Shown piece after piece: positions 1 through 12,640 of a stretch of 64,000 bases of DNA. The position numbers and the translations under genes were made by a program. The notes beneath the pieces were generated by a model. The model was not told the origin of the DNA. It saw only the letters and a list, made by a program, of their open reading frames with translations, and ran no database searches. Location: the NCBI GenBank assembly GCA_025617745.1, contig CM046858.1:35086228-35150227 (forward strand), given 5' to 3'. How positions within the stretch are numbered: the stretch's first letter is position 1; each line of letters opens with the position of its first letter. This DNA is from Heliocidaris erythrogramma. Taxonomy: Eukaryota; Echinodermata; Echinoidea; Camarodonta; Echinometridae.

Positions 1-1255
1 TCAAAAGTTTGCTTGATACTTAAGGGTATCGAGTATAAAGAGAATTAACAAAATGAGTAAATGGCGATCGTTATATTTATGAAGGAAATTTCTTTTTTGG
101 TTAATTCCAGCTAACAGACATGACATTCAGAATCGTTGTTGGTTATTTAAGAATGTTTTAAGTATATCAAGAGTCCTAAAATATACTTCAGTAAGTGAAT
201 CAGACATATTTCACTATCAGGGGCATACTGAGCATATTTTACAGTATTTTGCTGAATAGTTCACGAGAAAATGGACTATTTTTAATCGTAACGAACATGA
301 AACAAAATGGACGATAATTTTTCACTCCTGTGAATAATTTGAAAACTCTTTGAGTTTGGAGGTTCAGTGAGAGTAAATTAGGTATAATAGAAGCTTATAA
401 TTCTAATCTAAGCATATATAGCTTGACAGTGTTTATACTACACATTTCCTTCTTAGAGCTAAACGTGGCGTAACGGACATGACCTTTTGTCCGCTTTTTT
501 TAAACCCCTATAATTTTGTTTTAAAATATGCAATAGCTTATACTAACCTCAAATCAGTAATCTTTATTCCATTCATCACAATTTCCAACCAAAAAATCAA
601 ATCTACAATGATTGTGGTGCAAAAAAGTGAAACCCAAAGATAAGACGCTTTGACCGGAATTGTGGCCTTATTTTCCCCAAAAGTGAGTCTTTAGAATATA
701 CCTAAATTTATTTGAATCTTATTTATATAATGTGTCATGGTAGCAAAAATAATTCTTGAGTTATCGCCAATTTTATGATTTTTGGGCAAGTGAACATTTC
801 CGTAGAAATGTCCCTTTTTATGACTGTGCCTGCAAAAACTCTGGAGAAACTTTATAGATCAAAATGCTCCAAATCTCTTTTCAATCTTTATATTTTTCAC
901 TTTCGATAGGATTAATCATTTTGCCTAACCGACGCAATGTTGTTTTTATAATGACTGTTACTATTACAGATTCGAATTTAAACTGCTTGATACTCATCAT
1001 ATTGATTTAAATGCATTATACGCATGAACTCATTTTGTAATGACATCATGTAGGTGATAGAATATAATAAATTGTTTAACAAATATCTGATAGGATTAAA
1101 AGTCAAATTTCCTCGATCAAACCATGAATTATTAGTTCATTGATAATTTGTAATATAATCAGAATATGAAGAGAGAAAAGAGTAAATGGAATTACGCTCA
1201 TTTAAACGTCAACATTCCAAAGAGTGTATAATTATATTAAATGCGCTATAAAAGC
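1..1255. other. no recognisable gene or repeat
   Basis: AT-rich sequence without a convincing open reading frame, RNA motif or clear repeat. The end of a flanking locus or unrecognised diverged mobile DNA is possible. Confidence 0.4.
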
Positions 1256-1271
1256 ATATTTTTATCATTTA

Positions 1272-1277
<6 letters not shown>

Positions 1278-1311
<34 letters not shown>
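1278..1311. repeat. (AT)n microsatellite
   Basis: Uninterrupted alternating AT, about 34 bp. Confidence 0.95.
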
Positions 1312-1315
<4 letters not shown>

Positions 1316-1499
1316 CGTTCGTTATAATATGTGTGTGTTGACGGATTTTTCTGTCAAAAAAGAGGAGAAATGAAATACATGAAAAGGTTCATTTTAAATG
1401 GAATTTTTTTAAACTATCAAAATAGGTGTTTTACAGAGTAAAGGAATGATTTTTGGATAAAGAGATTAGAATAAGAAAGACATTCGAAGGAAGGGGAAC

Positions 1500-1554
1500 G
1501 GAAATGAGAGAGAGGGTGAGAGACAGAGACAGACAGAGACAGACAGAAAATAGA

Positions 1555-1586
<32 letters not shown>

Positions 1587-2261
1587 AGGAGAATAGAATT
1601 GCTCACACGTGTTGTAGCGACGGACACAAAGCCACTCACACGTCGTACAAGACGCCGTTGTAAACGTTCCCACGCGCTGGACGCGAGCCGCACACGACCA
1701 CTTCACAGCTCCATCCTTTTTGGTGTTCCTTTTCTTCTTTGTTTTCATTTCAATTTAAATCATGGCACACACATTCCTTTGTAGTCGGTGAAGTTCAACG
1801 AAGGGAAAGGTGGGACGAATCTAAAAGAAAGTGAGCGAGAGATTTTGGCAAGGATTATTTGATTCCCGCCTTCTCTCTCTGTCTCTCTCTCTCTCTGTCT
1901 CTTTCTTTACATTTTTTCACCTCTTATTTTTTAGAGTCATGTTCTGCCGTTCATTATCCGCCACAAGTTATCAATCTTTAAAAAAAATAATGTTTCGAGT
2001 CATAATTAAATATTTCTACTCCCGTATTTATCTTATTTCCCTCTCTCTCTCTCTCTCTCTTCATCTCTATCTATCTCCTTCTTTCTTCCTCTCTCTCTTT
2101 CTCTCTCTCCCTCTTTCTCCCTTTCACTCTCATCTCCTCTCTTTTTCTCTTTCTCTCTGTTTTCTTTGTTTTCATTTTTGGTCAACTCCATGCATATTTT
2201 TATATATTAATACCTTTAGAATTTTATCATTATCATTTTCATTATAACTGTTATCTTTGCC

Positions 2262-2299
<38 letters not shown>

Positions 2300-2514
2300 G
2301 GGCGGAAATAGGTAGGAAAATCTTGTCATCAGGGGGGGGGGCATAACAATAGGTCGTCCTCCCTGATGAATAGAATTGCATAACACACCTCCGCCACTAA
2401 TCCATCATCATCTTCTTCTTCTTCATCATCGTCATTATTATTTTCATTATTAGCACGCTTTCTCCTTCTTTTCACTTGCCTTCCCCCTTGACTTCTCTTT
2501 AACCACGTCCCGTC

Positions 2515-2565
<51 letters not shown>

Positions 2566-2570
2566 ACTCC
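1500..2570. repeat. cluster of (GA)n/(CT)n and (CAT)n microsatellites
   Basis: GA runs lie at 1500-1581, CT runs at 1873-1905, 2040-2160 and 2519-2564, and (CAT)n at 2264-2298. The open frames through this stretch are low-complexity products of these repeats, not genes. Confidence 0.9.
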
Positions 2571-3400
2571 CTATACACCCAATACGTTTGATGTAATCAT
2601 TTCGTACCCACCTCCCGATCCACCATATGTTTCCAAACTTTTCGAAGAGATACTTGTATAACCTTGAAAACTGTTGCGAGATGCGCAGGGTTTTTTTTCA
2701 TGAATGGGCAATCGCTTTGCAGGCTGTCTCGATTAGTATTTTCAAATATGCAATATTTTTCTGTATGAAGTAAAACAAAACAAAAATAACGGTCTCTTGG
2801 ATAAAACCGTGGGAAAATAACTTTGATCGAGTTTTTGGCTGAAGATAACTTATTTATTCAGCTTCATACAGTGGCTTCTTCGTTTTGTCTTTTTGTCATT
2901 TTTTTACCAATTGTATAGGCAATGACTTGCGTGTCATCTAAACAGTGGGTACATGAATGTCATTTGGTTTTAGCTATAATGCAAAAATGTACATATTCAT
3001 AATTATCTCGAATCTTATACAGTTTGGGAATGGTTCATGTATAACCCCAACCCTAACCCTATGTACAAACAAATAGATATCGCTCTTTGTCTAGACTATG
3101 TTGTTTGGCATGTTTGGTCTTATTTATTTTCGTTATCAAGTCACAAATTATTGATAGAGTTAACATAGTAGGATAATAATCATTATAATAATCATTCGGC
3201 AGAATATTTCATTGAGCTAGACTGCAAATGAACGAAGGGCATTAACATTCAAAACAGGGATGGGGTAGTTGAATACCCATTTAAAGAAAAATAATAATTA
3301 CTATTAAATCACTCAAAAGCTCTTCTTGATTTGGGGAAAACATTCGTAAAACGCTGTAACTGTGAATTCGGACCACGATGTAAGATAAAAAGGGAATAAA

Positions 3401-3685
3401 GAGAGAGAGAGAGAGAGATGGGGGATACATCAGCTGGCAGAAATATTCATCTGTGATGGTGTCAACTCGAGTTTTCAGTTCAGTCGTCGGACTATTTTTC
3501 AAAATCCTTTCAATCAACATAATTAAGCCCTTTATCTCAAAATTTTTACTTTTTTCATTTTACTCTAGAAAAGATATTGTTGCTTGAACCTTTTTGCAAT
3601 GTGCTAAGTTCATATTTCTAGGGAAATTATGGATTTATTTTCAAAAACATATTAATAAGAACAATAAAGCTTCTTTTATTCTCTC

Positions 3686-3734
<49 letters not shown>

Positions 3735-4300
3735 TTACTTTTTTATTTTTCTACTGTGGAAAATATATTGTTAAATGAACCTATCTGAAAAAGTTCAGTT
3801 TGTTACAAAAAGTTATAAGACATATATTATGAAGAAGTAAAAAGAAGAACCAGCATGAAGTGACCTCTTGTATAAAACGTGGCTTCGATAATTTTGAACA
3901 CATGTTTATATTTCTATATATTTCGGCCATAAACGAGTAAATACATCACAAATGCAGCCTTACAAATGCATGTCTAACAAGTTCTTGTGAATTGAATCCG
4001 TTTATGCGCTCAACTGCGAATATTCTGCCTAATTTCACAACTGAATCTCAACCCAGTCAAAAATTCCCATGCTTTATAGAAACTTTTTTCGGCAGGTCTT
4101 GCATTTCCTTTTGTAGGGAGATCTTGAAGGGTTTCGTAGCTCACAGTTTCATGACAAAAATGACAACTTTACACGATTGTGATATTGTTACGGATTTGTG
4201 TCGCATTACTGACGCGTTATTGATCTTAAGTTGCAAGGGTCGGTCTATTACTACCTGACTATTCTCTCTCTCCTTCTCTCTGCTTCTCTCTCTCTCTCTC
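3401..4300. repeat. (GA)n and (CT)n microsatellites
   Basis: GA at 3401-3418, CT at 3680-3730 and 4261-4300. Between them I see no gene. A similar GATATTGTT..GAACCT phrase occurs on both sides of the 3680 tract (near 3573 and 3763), so it may flank a small duplication. Confidence 0.8.
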
Positions 4301-4837
4301 CCACATTTTTTTTGTTTTTTGTCTTTTCTCTCCCCTCTCATCTTTATTTATTACGTCTCTTCTTTTATATTTGACTTTCTTCTCCAAAAAGAATATACAC
4401 GTAGATGTAGCACGGGCTGCCATACACCAACGAAATATAAATTTCAAAGGTCGATAAAGCTTTGTAAAAACTTGAACATTCCGTGCAATAGCCTCCCCCA
4501 AAGTAATTGTGTTACATTTCAAAGTTCGTTATTTAGATATGTTCCGTGGTATCAAAGACATATTCGGGATTGGTTAAGAGTACAATACTTAAGCCTCTGA
4601 GATAAATATATTTTTGATTTGTTGTTGTTGTTGTTGTATTTGTCAATTTAATATATGTTGAGTTTTGTACAGGGCCCCAGGATGAACTGTATTTTGATTA
4701 CTGATGGGACTACCCTATTAAAATAAAACTTAATCAAAGCAAATCAATTTCTTCTTTTTTTTCTTCGGGACATGGAAGAATATCGAAGTGATCAAGTAAT
4801 GATCCAATCGAATTTCGTCTACTCTCTAATCGAATGG

Positions 4838-5024
4838 CTGTGTGTGTGTGTGTAATTGGGTTTTTACAGACGTGTATCAATCAGATATGATTATTTACGT
4901 CTGGGACCGACCTTTAACGTCACCATCCGAAAGACGTGACTCAGTCTCGAACCTGGGTCCGCTGAATCAGTTTATAACTTCCACTGGTAGCTGGATTACA
5001 GGCGCACGCCACAACGCCCAGTTA
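4838..5024 (-). mobile_element. SINE with 7SL RNA (Alu-domain)-like head
   Basis: Read on the minus strand from 5024, the first 85 bp run GGGCGTTGTGGCG, GCGCCTGTAATCCAGCTAC, GGACCCAGGTTCGAGACTGA. This follows the 5' Alu domain of SRP (7SL) RNA in order and spacing (human GGGCGCGGTGGCG, GCCTGTAGTCCCAGCTAC, GAGTCCAGGAGTTC). An unrelated tail follows (TTTCGGATGGTGACGTTAAA), then a CA-repeat end. The 10-bp word AATCGAATGG flanks the unit at 4828-4837 and 5025-5034 as a perfect target-site duplication, typical of LINE-driven insertion. The internal GGTTCGAGAC also resembles a Pol III B box. Confidence 0.7.
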
Positions 5025-5595
5025 AATCGAATGGTTCATTTTTACGAACCTTTTAAAGATGAATAAATCTGAATAAGGATCTTGAGCCGATACATCGATA
5101 ATGTTTTAGAAATGCAGGTTTGTGGTGCAATAACTGAGCGAATATTATTTTGTGTAATCACTTTTAGCGTAAATTACATAATTTTGATATTCCAGATTCG
5201 ACTGACAAACAAATCACTGTGTTTTTTTAAACAAAAGATGATTGCTGTAGAAATAAAAATAAAGGAACAAATGTTTTTGCTCTGTGCAATTGTTCTGGTA
5301 GTTTATTGTTAGTATTTTAGTAACTCAGTCAATAAAGTTTTGACGACACCATGATATATTGTTTCCTTTAAAAGTTTTCAAATTAGAAACTGTACACGGC
5401 AACAGCAACAAAATACAAGCACAAAGCAAAAATCAAATAAAAAGAAAAGTGAACAAAAATCAATGTTAAAAAGCGTCTGAAAAGCTAAAATTCTATCTTT
5501 TATATGAAAAAAGAAAATCACTTGTCCAAATTTTTCATCGATATACTAACCAAAGTACACTGGTATTCTGCAATCTCTGTTGATATGACACGATG

Positions 5596-6016
5596 TCTAC
5601 GGGCAACGCATATTTTTTTACACAACTGTTAGCCATTTTCGCGAAAAAAAATGTATAAGTGCTCTGGTGAAAAAGTCTATATAGTCCTAAGCGCACGCAT
5701 GCACACCCATGATCACCTGCAACGCTATGTGCATGAACAATATAACCAAGGAAAGGAAGATGATAGACAAGGGATATCAAAGAAATACATAAGGAAAGAG
5801 AAAAGGATATATAGAAAAGGAAAAACAAGGGAAGACAAGAGGACAAATTAAAGTAAAAACAAATAAATCCATTAGGAAAGAGAAGACGATAGAAACATGA
5901 CTTTGAATGAGCGCTGACGACTTAGACCTTTTTTACCAGAGCACTTTTAGGATTTTTTTTCTTCGCGAAAATGGCTAAACATTTGCGTTAAAAACATATG
6001 CGCCTCCGGGCAAGTA
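5596..6016. mobile_element. foldback MITE-like element
   Basis: Arms 5596-5690 and about 5915-6016 are inverted copies. TTAGCCATTTTCGCGAA and AAGTGCTCTGGT on the left recur as reverse complement on the right. Outer ends are GGGCAACGCAT and ATGCGCCTCCGGGC. The middle is a lysine-rich low-complexity frame without a protein match. Confidence 0.7.
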
Positions 6017-6506
6017 CCCCGGTGAATGAGACAGTATCACTCTGATAAGTTTTACAGCAACAAAGGAGTCTCCAACGCCGTATCACCTTTTCTTTGTTGC
6101 CTGGATCCACCCTAAAATGTTTTGATAACCTGTTTAGATGGACAACCAAATTGTGAAAAGAAGATAATAAAACCAATTGACAATTAAACCTCATGTTTGT
6201 GCAACTGCATGGTCTTGAGGGACTGATCGACGTGTTCAATTCTTGAAAAAAAGTCTTGTGGCAACTTTTCTAATAAACTTGTCGCAATGGTGATTTGATT
6301 CTTGAACTTTGTTTTAGTCCAATGTGGTGCAGGTGCCAATACTGTAGACCCTCCCCCTTTTTGTTCTTCCATCAGCCCGCAACTTAAATGATGTTTTCTG
6401 ACTGAGACACTATAAATCACTAATCGTTTAGTTGCCAATCAGAAAGTGACTTGTTTGAGTGACATTAAAAACATAATTTTTATTTTGATTCCATCTGTAT
6501 ACATTT

Positions 6507-6510
<4 letters not shown>

Positions 6511-6540
<30 letters not shown>

Positions 6541-6857
6541 TGATGATAATATGTTGCTTGTTTCAAAGATGTTTTTCTATTTGTTCAAGCTGCGAAACAA
6601 AAAAAAAATCATCATATGAATTATATATTGTATCATTGTTGCTTTTAAAAACTACATCATGAATTGGTATTTATGACACTACTTTTGTAATAGTGAATAT
6701 GTAAAAGGACAGCATGTTTAAATAGGAGAACTTATATGGCAATGATAATGTCGTTTGAAGTTCTTTCTTTTGTTGAGTCATCAGCAGAGACATGACAGAT
6801 GGCTTTATCAAAACACAACATTAAGTTCTGGGCCTTCTTTGTAAGTTTTAGAACAAT

Positions 6858-6903
<46 letters not shown>

Positions 6904-7090
6904 CTCTTTCCCTTTCTCCCTTCCTTTCTTTATACCTGTATCCTTCTTACTCATTATATGTTTTTTCTGCCGCTCTACGCCTCTCTCTTCTTCTCTCCTT
7001 CTTACTCCTCACTCTCTTTCTCTTTCTCTCGCTCTCCCTCTCTCTCTCTTTGTCTTCTCTCTCTCTCTCTTTCTCTCTCTCATGTCCTTC
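6511..7090. repeat. (AAT)n and long (CT)n tracts
   Basis: AAT/GAT triplets at 6511-6550, CT at 6860-6901 and CT-rich sequence at 6985-7081. Open frames here are repeat-derived. Confidence 0.9.
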
Positions 7091-7279
7091 GAAGTTTATT
7101 GAAAGTCAATAACTATAGGTTACATAATTATGCACTCTTCAACCCTTCCACACACACTGATATGGACATCCTCAAAAAGTGTCTTGGCACCAGACATATA
7201 TTTTGTTAACAATTGGATGTGACAAGTGTATTTGTAGCAGGCTGTTTTCCGGGACACTTCGCCATTGTCTCGGTTGTTT

Positions 7280-7400
7280 GCCGAACAAACTCGAGTCGTG
7301 CGCTCGGCTCGCGAACGACTCGCGAATCGCTCGCGAACCACTCGTGACCCCAACCTGTACTCGATTCTGATTGGTCGACGCTTCTCACCACTCCCCGTTG
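7280..7400. repeat. short CTCGCGAA-type tandem/inverted repeat
   Basis: CTCGCGAAC/T occurs three times within 35 bp (7307-7342) with CGAGTCGTGCGCTCG just before. The patch is locally GC-rich and palindromic. Its function is unknown; it may be a small transposon terminus. Confidence 0.4.
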
Positions 7401-7724
7401 TGTGCCAAGAACTTTTGTGAAAAGATTCTAAAATAACAAATCAAGTTTTGATATGTCTCCTGGGTTGTTACTTTTCATTGTCATTTGTTAAGGGAATAAG
7501 GATCCTTTGTTTGCCTCAAATATATTTAAGGCGGGGACATTTCGGTCAAGTTCTCAGATTGGACAAACAAGTTCTAGATGAGGAGAGAGGCATAGATTTC
7601 ATTGAAGTATTCCAGATAAGTACGTCGTAACCATTTCATCGGTTGTAACTGTCATCGTCTCGTTGAAGCAAATACTTTTCGGAGAGTTTTTCAGGCGTCT
7701 CAGTCTTGTACAAGTTAACTTAAC

Positions 7725-7749
7725 ATGAGGGATCCTTGTTTTATTAGAG
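7725..7749 (+). CDS. tll: candidate first coding exon of tailless (MRDPCFIR + split Gly)
   Basis: TLX proteins begin with a very short exon ending one base into a codon. Here ATG AGG GAT CCT TGT TTT ATT AGA G is followed by a GTATGA donor. It joins in the correct phase to the 8327 acceptor (GGT, then Asp-Arg-Leu-Leu-Asp-Ile-Pro). An alternative is an open stretch ending at 7619 (reading ...EVFQI + split Ser) before a GTACGT donor, which also has the right phase but no ATG. The true exon could also lie further upstream. This is inference from splice phase only. Confidence 0.25.
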
Positions 7750-8099
7750 GTATGACAATATCATAGTCGTTTTTCGTTTAACCGCTGGAAGTATTTTAAA
7801 TACACGTATCTTTTTACTTATTACTTGTGGCCATGCAGTTTTTTTTATAGACCTCTGTAACTCATAACTATATGATTTGATTTGCAAGATTTTGAATACG
7901 TCTGAAGGTATCTTTATTTGTCGTTATGAATTTTTATAGTAATTCACTCTTTATTTATGCATACAATTTATCCATTTATACACTTTAAGATTTTCCTACA
8001 TGAATAGACTGTTGGCTTTACACTTGTCACTTTTCTTTAGGTGTGAAACAGCTGAAGCTTATTTGTCTTCAATAACGTTTTTAAGTACTATAAATGAAA

Positions 8100-8320
8100 T
8101 TTATCATCATCATTATTTTCATTATCACTATTATTATTATCGTCATTTTTATCATTGTCATTATTATTATTATTATCAACATTGTTATCATTGTTTTAGT
8201 TAAGTATAAGTTGTTATTTCAAGCTATGTAAAGCAATATGTATATCAAGCACTATAAATGTAAACTATTATTATTAATTTTATAATTAACATTATTATTA
8301 TCATTATCATTATCATTATT
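8100..8320. repeat. (ATT/ATC)n-rich intron end
   Basis: Imperfect ATT, ATC and CATTATTATT triplets run up to the polypyrimidine-poor acceptor of tailless exon 2. Confidence 0.8.
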
Positions 8321-8326
8321 CTTTAG

Positions 8327-8569
8327 GTGATCGTCTGCTAGATATCCCGTGTAAAGTCTGCGGAGATCGTAGCTCGGGGAAGCACTATGGTGTCTACGCC
8401 TGTGATGGATGCAGCGGCTTCTTCAAGCGCAGTATCCATAGAAACCGGGTCTATGTCTGCAAGCAGCAAGGCAAAGGAGGAGGAGACTGCCCCATTGACA
8501 AGACCCACCGCAATCAATGCCGGGCCTGCAGGCTCAGGAAATGCTTCGAAGCCCAGATGAATAAAGATG
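8327..8569 (+). CDS. tll: tailless exon 2: two-zinc-finger DNA-binding domain
   Basis: Acceptor TTCTTTAG precedes 8327; donor GTAAGG follows 8569. It encodes about 81 residues with all eight zinc cysteines. The second finger has nine residues between its first two cysteines (KQQGKGGGD). Human TLX and fly Tailless have seven there, as I recall their sequences, so the D-box loop is longer than usual. It ends in NKD plus one base of the Ala codon. Confidence 0.93.
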
Positions 8570-11500
8570 GTAAGGGCTTTTTCCAATTCTTTTTTTTTTT
8601 TTTTTTTTTTTGGTGCTGTGATTGTGGTGGTGAGAGTGATGGTGCTGGTGCTGACGGTGCTGTTGTTGGTGCTGTGATGATGTTGCAATGGTGCTTGTGT
8701 TGGTGATGGTGTTGATGGATGAAATGTTGGTGGTGATGATGGTGGTGGTCGTGATGGTGATGTTGCTGGCTCTGTGATGGTGCTGTGATGGTACTGGTGT
8801 TGGTGCTTTAATGGTACTGTGATGGTGCTGGTGCCAGTTGGTGTTGGTTTTTTGTATTGCTGTTGACGTGTTTATATTGGTTCTGATATCTGTCGGTATT
8901 AGTAGGCTTATAGTATCGATGATAGTACGATGGAGGACAGAAGTCAATGTTAAGATCATTTACACAATTTGATGGGATTTTCGAGCCGTTCGGTTTTAAA
9001 GTGAACACATAATTTCGATAAGTTTCATAATATACTGACTTTGGCTCAATGAATGGCGTTCAGTATCTGTTTTGTGCCATTTCGGCAACACAGTCATATG
9101 AAGTTATTGACATTTGAAATGTCTAAGCTGAATGTTAGATCATATTGGTTTCCCATGACACATGTTGTAAATTTGTGTTTATACATACCTCAGTGTGAGA
9201 TATAATGTTCAGTTCAAATAATTTTGTGTATTATGATCCCTGATGCATTTCGATTCCGTACGGTAATCGCTTGTCACCTTAAAGTAGGCTACAAAAATGA
9301 AGCGATAATGCGCTTAAACTCCTAATCCAGTCAATCAACACTAATTGCTCTCCATTATGTCACGAATAATCTGTAACACGATTGATTTGGAGAGAAAAAA
9401 TATCGATAAATGGGCGTACGGACAGACGGACTTGTCTACCACAAGCACGCGTGCGCTCAATTCGGCTACGTTTGTTTTGACAATATTACAAGTCTTAAGC
9501 ATTCCCGCAGTATTTACCACAATCAGCAAGTGCATATCATATCCCACCAAAACCATAAGCAGTTTCTTTTGATTTTCCCACAAATAAAAGATCCTTTCAT
9601 GGAACGGAAAACCGCACGCTCATACACAGTTGCACAAATACAATCGAGGATGTTTTTTCTCTTGTAGTTAGCCGGAGAGTAGTCTGAAAAGAAGTAGTTA
9701 TATCCAATGAAGGGCGGTGCAGTGATTTATAGCGCTATGTCACCTATCTAATAAGGATTTGTGTGTATGTTATATTTGCAAAATGATATCGTGTAAGGTT
9801 AAAATCTATTTATTCGTGAATTTGCATACCCTCATGAAATTACATAGAGTTTGACCATTGATACTTGTTTGTACTAAAGCGAAATACAATACTTGAAACT
9901 CAGTACTTTATGATATTCAATACTTTAAATAATGCTTTAAGGATGAACTCGTAGAATCCCTCTGTACATCATGTTTTTTTTAATGTTTCTCTTTGTCTCT
10001 CGCTCTCTCTCTCTCTGTTATTTTTCTACATGTTTGTGTAATAAGGAGGAGACGTGGATGTTTAATCCTATAAAAGAAAATTTCATTGCGCAATCTTGTT
10101 TCATAAATATGACTGTTTCTAAAGACATTTTGCAGTGAAACATACTGCTTTCCAATTGATTGTCTCTCTTTTTGTTTTAACCATTATGCAAAGTTTCTGT
10201 GACAGGATTTTTCCTTCATACGCCATACAATGTACTCTTGTCCATATTTTGACCATGCATACTTTGTGGAAACTCCAACTTTAGCCCCTGGCTGGCCTTC
10301 GGCACTATACTTCGGTTCAAAAAGACATCTTTTTTGGCGAGGGAGACGTTAAATGCTTTGACATTTCATTCCTCAAGAAGTCGATGACAGATGTATGTCT
10401 GTTATAACATCTTCAAGCGGATGCCCTTCGCATCCCATCTTCTTATTGCGCGCCAAACACAAATAAGTCAATACCATGCGATCGTCTGCAAACGAAATGC
10501 ACGAGATGGCTCAGATCTTTGGCCGCTTTTCGGCTGGAGCTTTGCTTTCATTTCACAAAGTTTCCCCCAAATAAGATAGGAATGGAATAAAAGGAATATT
10601 TTTAGATAATAGGAGTATCCTCGAGATTGAGCGAGGCTTGTTGATATGCCCTCGGGCTAAAAAGGCGAAACCGTGGGCTTCATCAGTGGATGGCTTTATT
10701 GGAGTCTTATTGAAAGGATGCGCAGTTTATCTTCTAGCCGCTGTGTTATCTCATGGCATTGAAATTGAGTCTTTAAGATTCTTTTCATTTGTCTTCTGCG
10801 CTAAAAACCTAAGTTTGCAGTACTTCTTCCCCTCGAGTTATTTGTACTTTAAACTTGTCCTGCACTGTTATCTTCGTGTCCTGTTTTTCATATTTGCTAT
10901 TAAATTAAGTATACGACGTCGTATGTTATCTTGCTAGACAAGTACGACGTGAAGCCTTTAATACACCGGCTCTTCCTAAATAATGTATTGAACGTACTTT
11001 TAAATTTCAAAGAACTTTTCCCCCCATTTTAATGAAACCTTTAGATATCTTAGTAAAAGGGTGTTTTCTTTAAAAGCAGCCCCCCTCTCTCTCTCTCTTT
11101 CTATATATTTGTCTATTTATCTATCTTTCTATCTATTTATCTATCTGTCTATCTGTCTATCTTTCAATCTATTTTATCTATCTGTCGCACTGCATTTTTA
11201 ATGTGCTCGTTACTTTTGTGCATATTTTTAGCGTTACTTCTGTATAGATTGGTGTTAGTAGTGATTCTGTTGTTTGACTGGAATCATTAGAAGCTTGGAG
11301 AATCATATACAGTGCGTCTCAGCAAAAATATTAACGGTTGGAAAAAGTCTCCCCAAAAAAATGTTTCAAAATATTTTTAGGAAATTTTCATATCTGTGGA
11401 TAGCTTACGGACTCTTCTATCAGATGACACCAAATTATCTACCAATATTTTACGCTTTAGTGAGCAAAAGCCAATTTTGTGAAAGGGTGCACAATCCAGA

Positions 11501-12587
11501 CTTGACAAGAATTTATATTGGTTCTGACTGCTATCAGCCAAGCTTAGAGTTATGAAAAGGCTTAGAAATATCCATATTCTGATCAATAAAAAACCAATTT
11601 ATGAAATAGCAGGCTTTAATCTCTTTATATCCTTACATATCCCATCAACATCTTATGCTTGAGTGAGCAATTAACTATTAACTTTGCTGAGTGTTTCAAA
11701 ATGTTACTTTTGGTGATACCAGCCAGAACAAATACCAATTCTTGTCAAGTCTGAATTTTGCACCCTTTCATAAAAGTGGTTTTTGATCACTCAAGAGTAA
11801 TAGCTAGTCAGATTTGTTGGTGTTATGGCATAGGAGAGACACTGAGCTATCGACAAGAATTGAAATTTATTGAAAATGTTCTGAAATATGTATTTGGGGA
11901 GACATTTTCCAACTGTTAACTTTGGGGGACGCACTGTATACAAATTGCATTTTGTTAATGGAATGACGTATCTAAAATCAAACAAACTAGGATGACCTCA
12001 TTAAAAATAATACATATAGAAGGTATAGAGAGAGAGAGAGAGAGAGAGAATAAAAATATAAATCAACGTTCTTAAATACTCCCCGCCCAGCCTCTATTTT
12101 CTACATTATTGCTGTATGAAATGGGAACAGGCCATGGGTGGTGATGGTTGTGTCGGGGGGGGGGGGGGGGGGGGGGGTGCCTTCTGATAAATATGAATCA
12201 ATGTGCTGCTTTTAGTTTGTTTTTGAAATATGGTGTTAATAATCGCCTTGAAAGCCACAACGGGAAAATGACCGAGAGAAATTCGTCGACTTGACGATGA
12301 TCCTTCACGCATGATCGAAGCCACCTTGCAAAGACTGAATGTCAACGCTCTACATAAGACATCTCTAGACACCAACACATTATGTCCACGTCAAGGAACA
12401 TAACTGCTTTAAAATCATTAGATCCGCTAAGAGATAAAAATCACAATTACCAAATAATAAAGAGATAAATAAGGCGCTAGAAAGAAAATAAAACCTGTCA
12501 TAATAAAGCAAAAATGAAGCAAGATATATATATAAAGCAAGATATGAAGCAAGATATGAAGCAAGATATGAAGCAAGATATGAAGCA

Positions 12588-12640
<53 letters not shown>

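Noticed and set aside
1831-2247. 138-residue open frame rich in LSLSLS
   Set aside because: Translation of (CT)n tracts; same kind of frame appears at every CT run in the window.
2255-2400. Possible MITE near GGGCGGAAATAGG
   Set aside because: Only one end resembles the GGCGGATCC-type MITEs; no matching inverse end found.
3040-3062. Interstitial telomere repeat
   Set aside because: Only two to three CCCTAA units; too short to mean anything alone.
6793-6855. ATG with a GTAAGT donor (MALSKHNIKFWAFF) as tailless exon 1
   Set aside because: Splice phase is wrong; joining to 8327 gives an immediate stop.
8534-8959. Thr/His-rich 141-residue minus-strand frame
   Set aside because: Antisense of a GGTGATG-type simple repeat next to the tailless zinc-finger exon.
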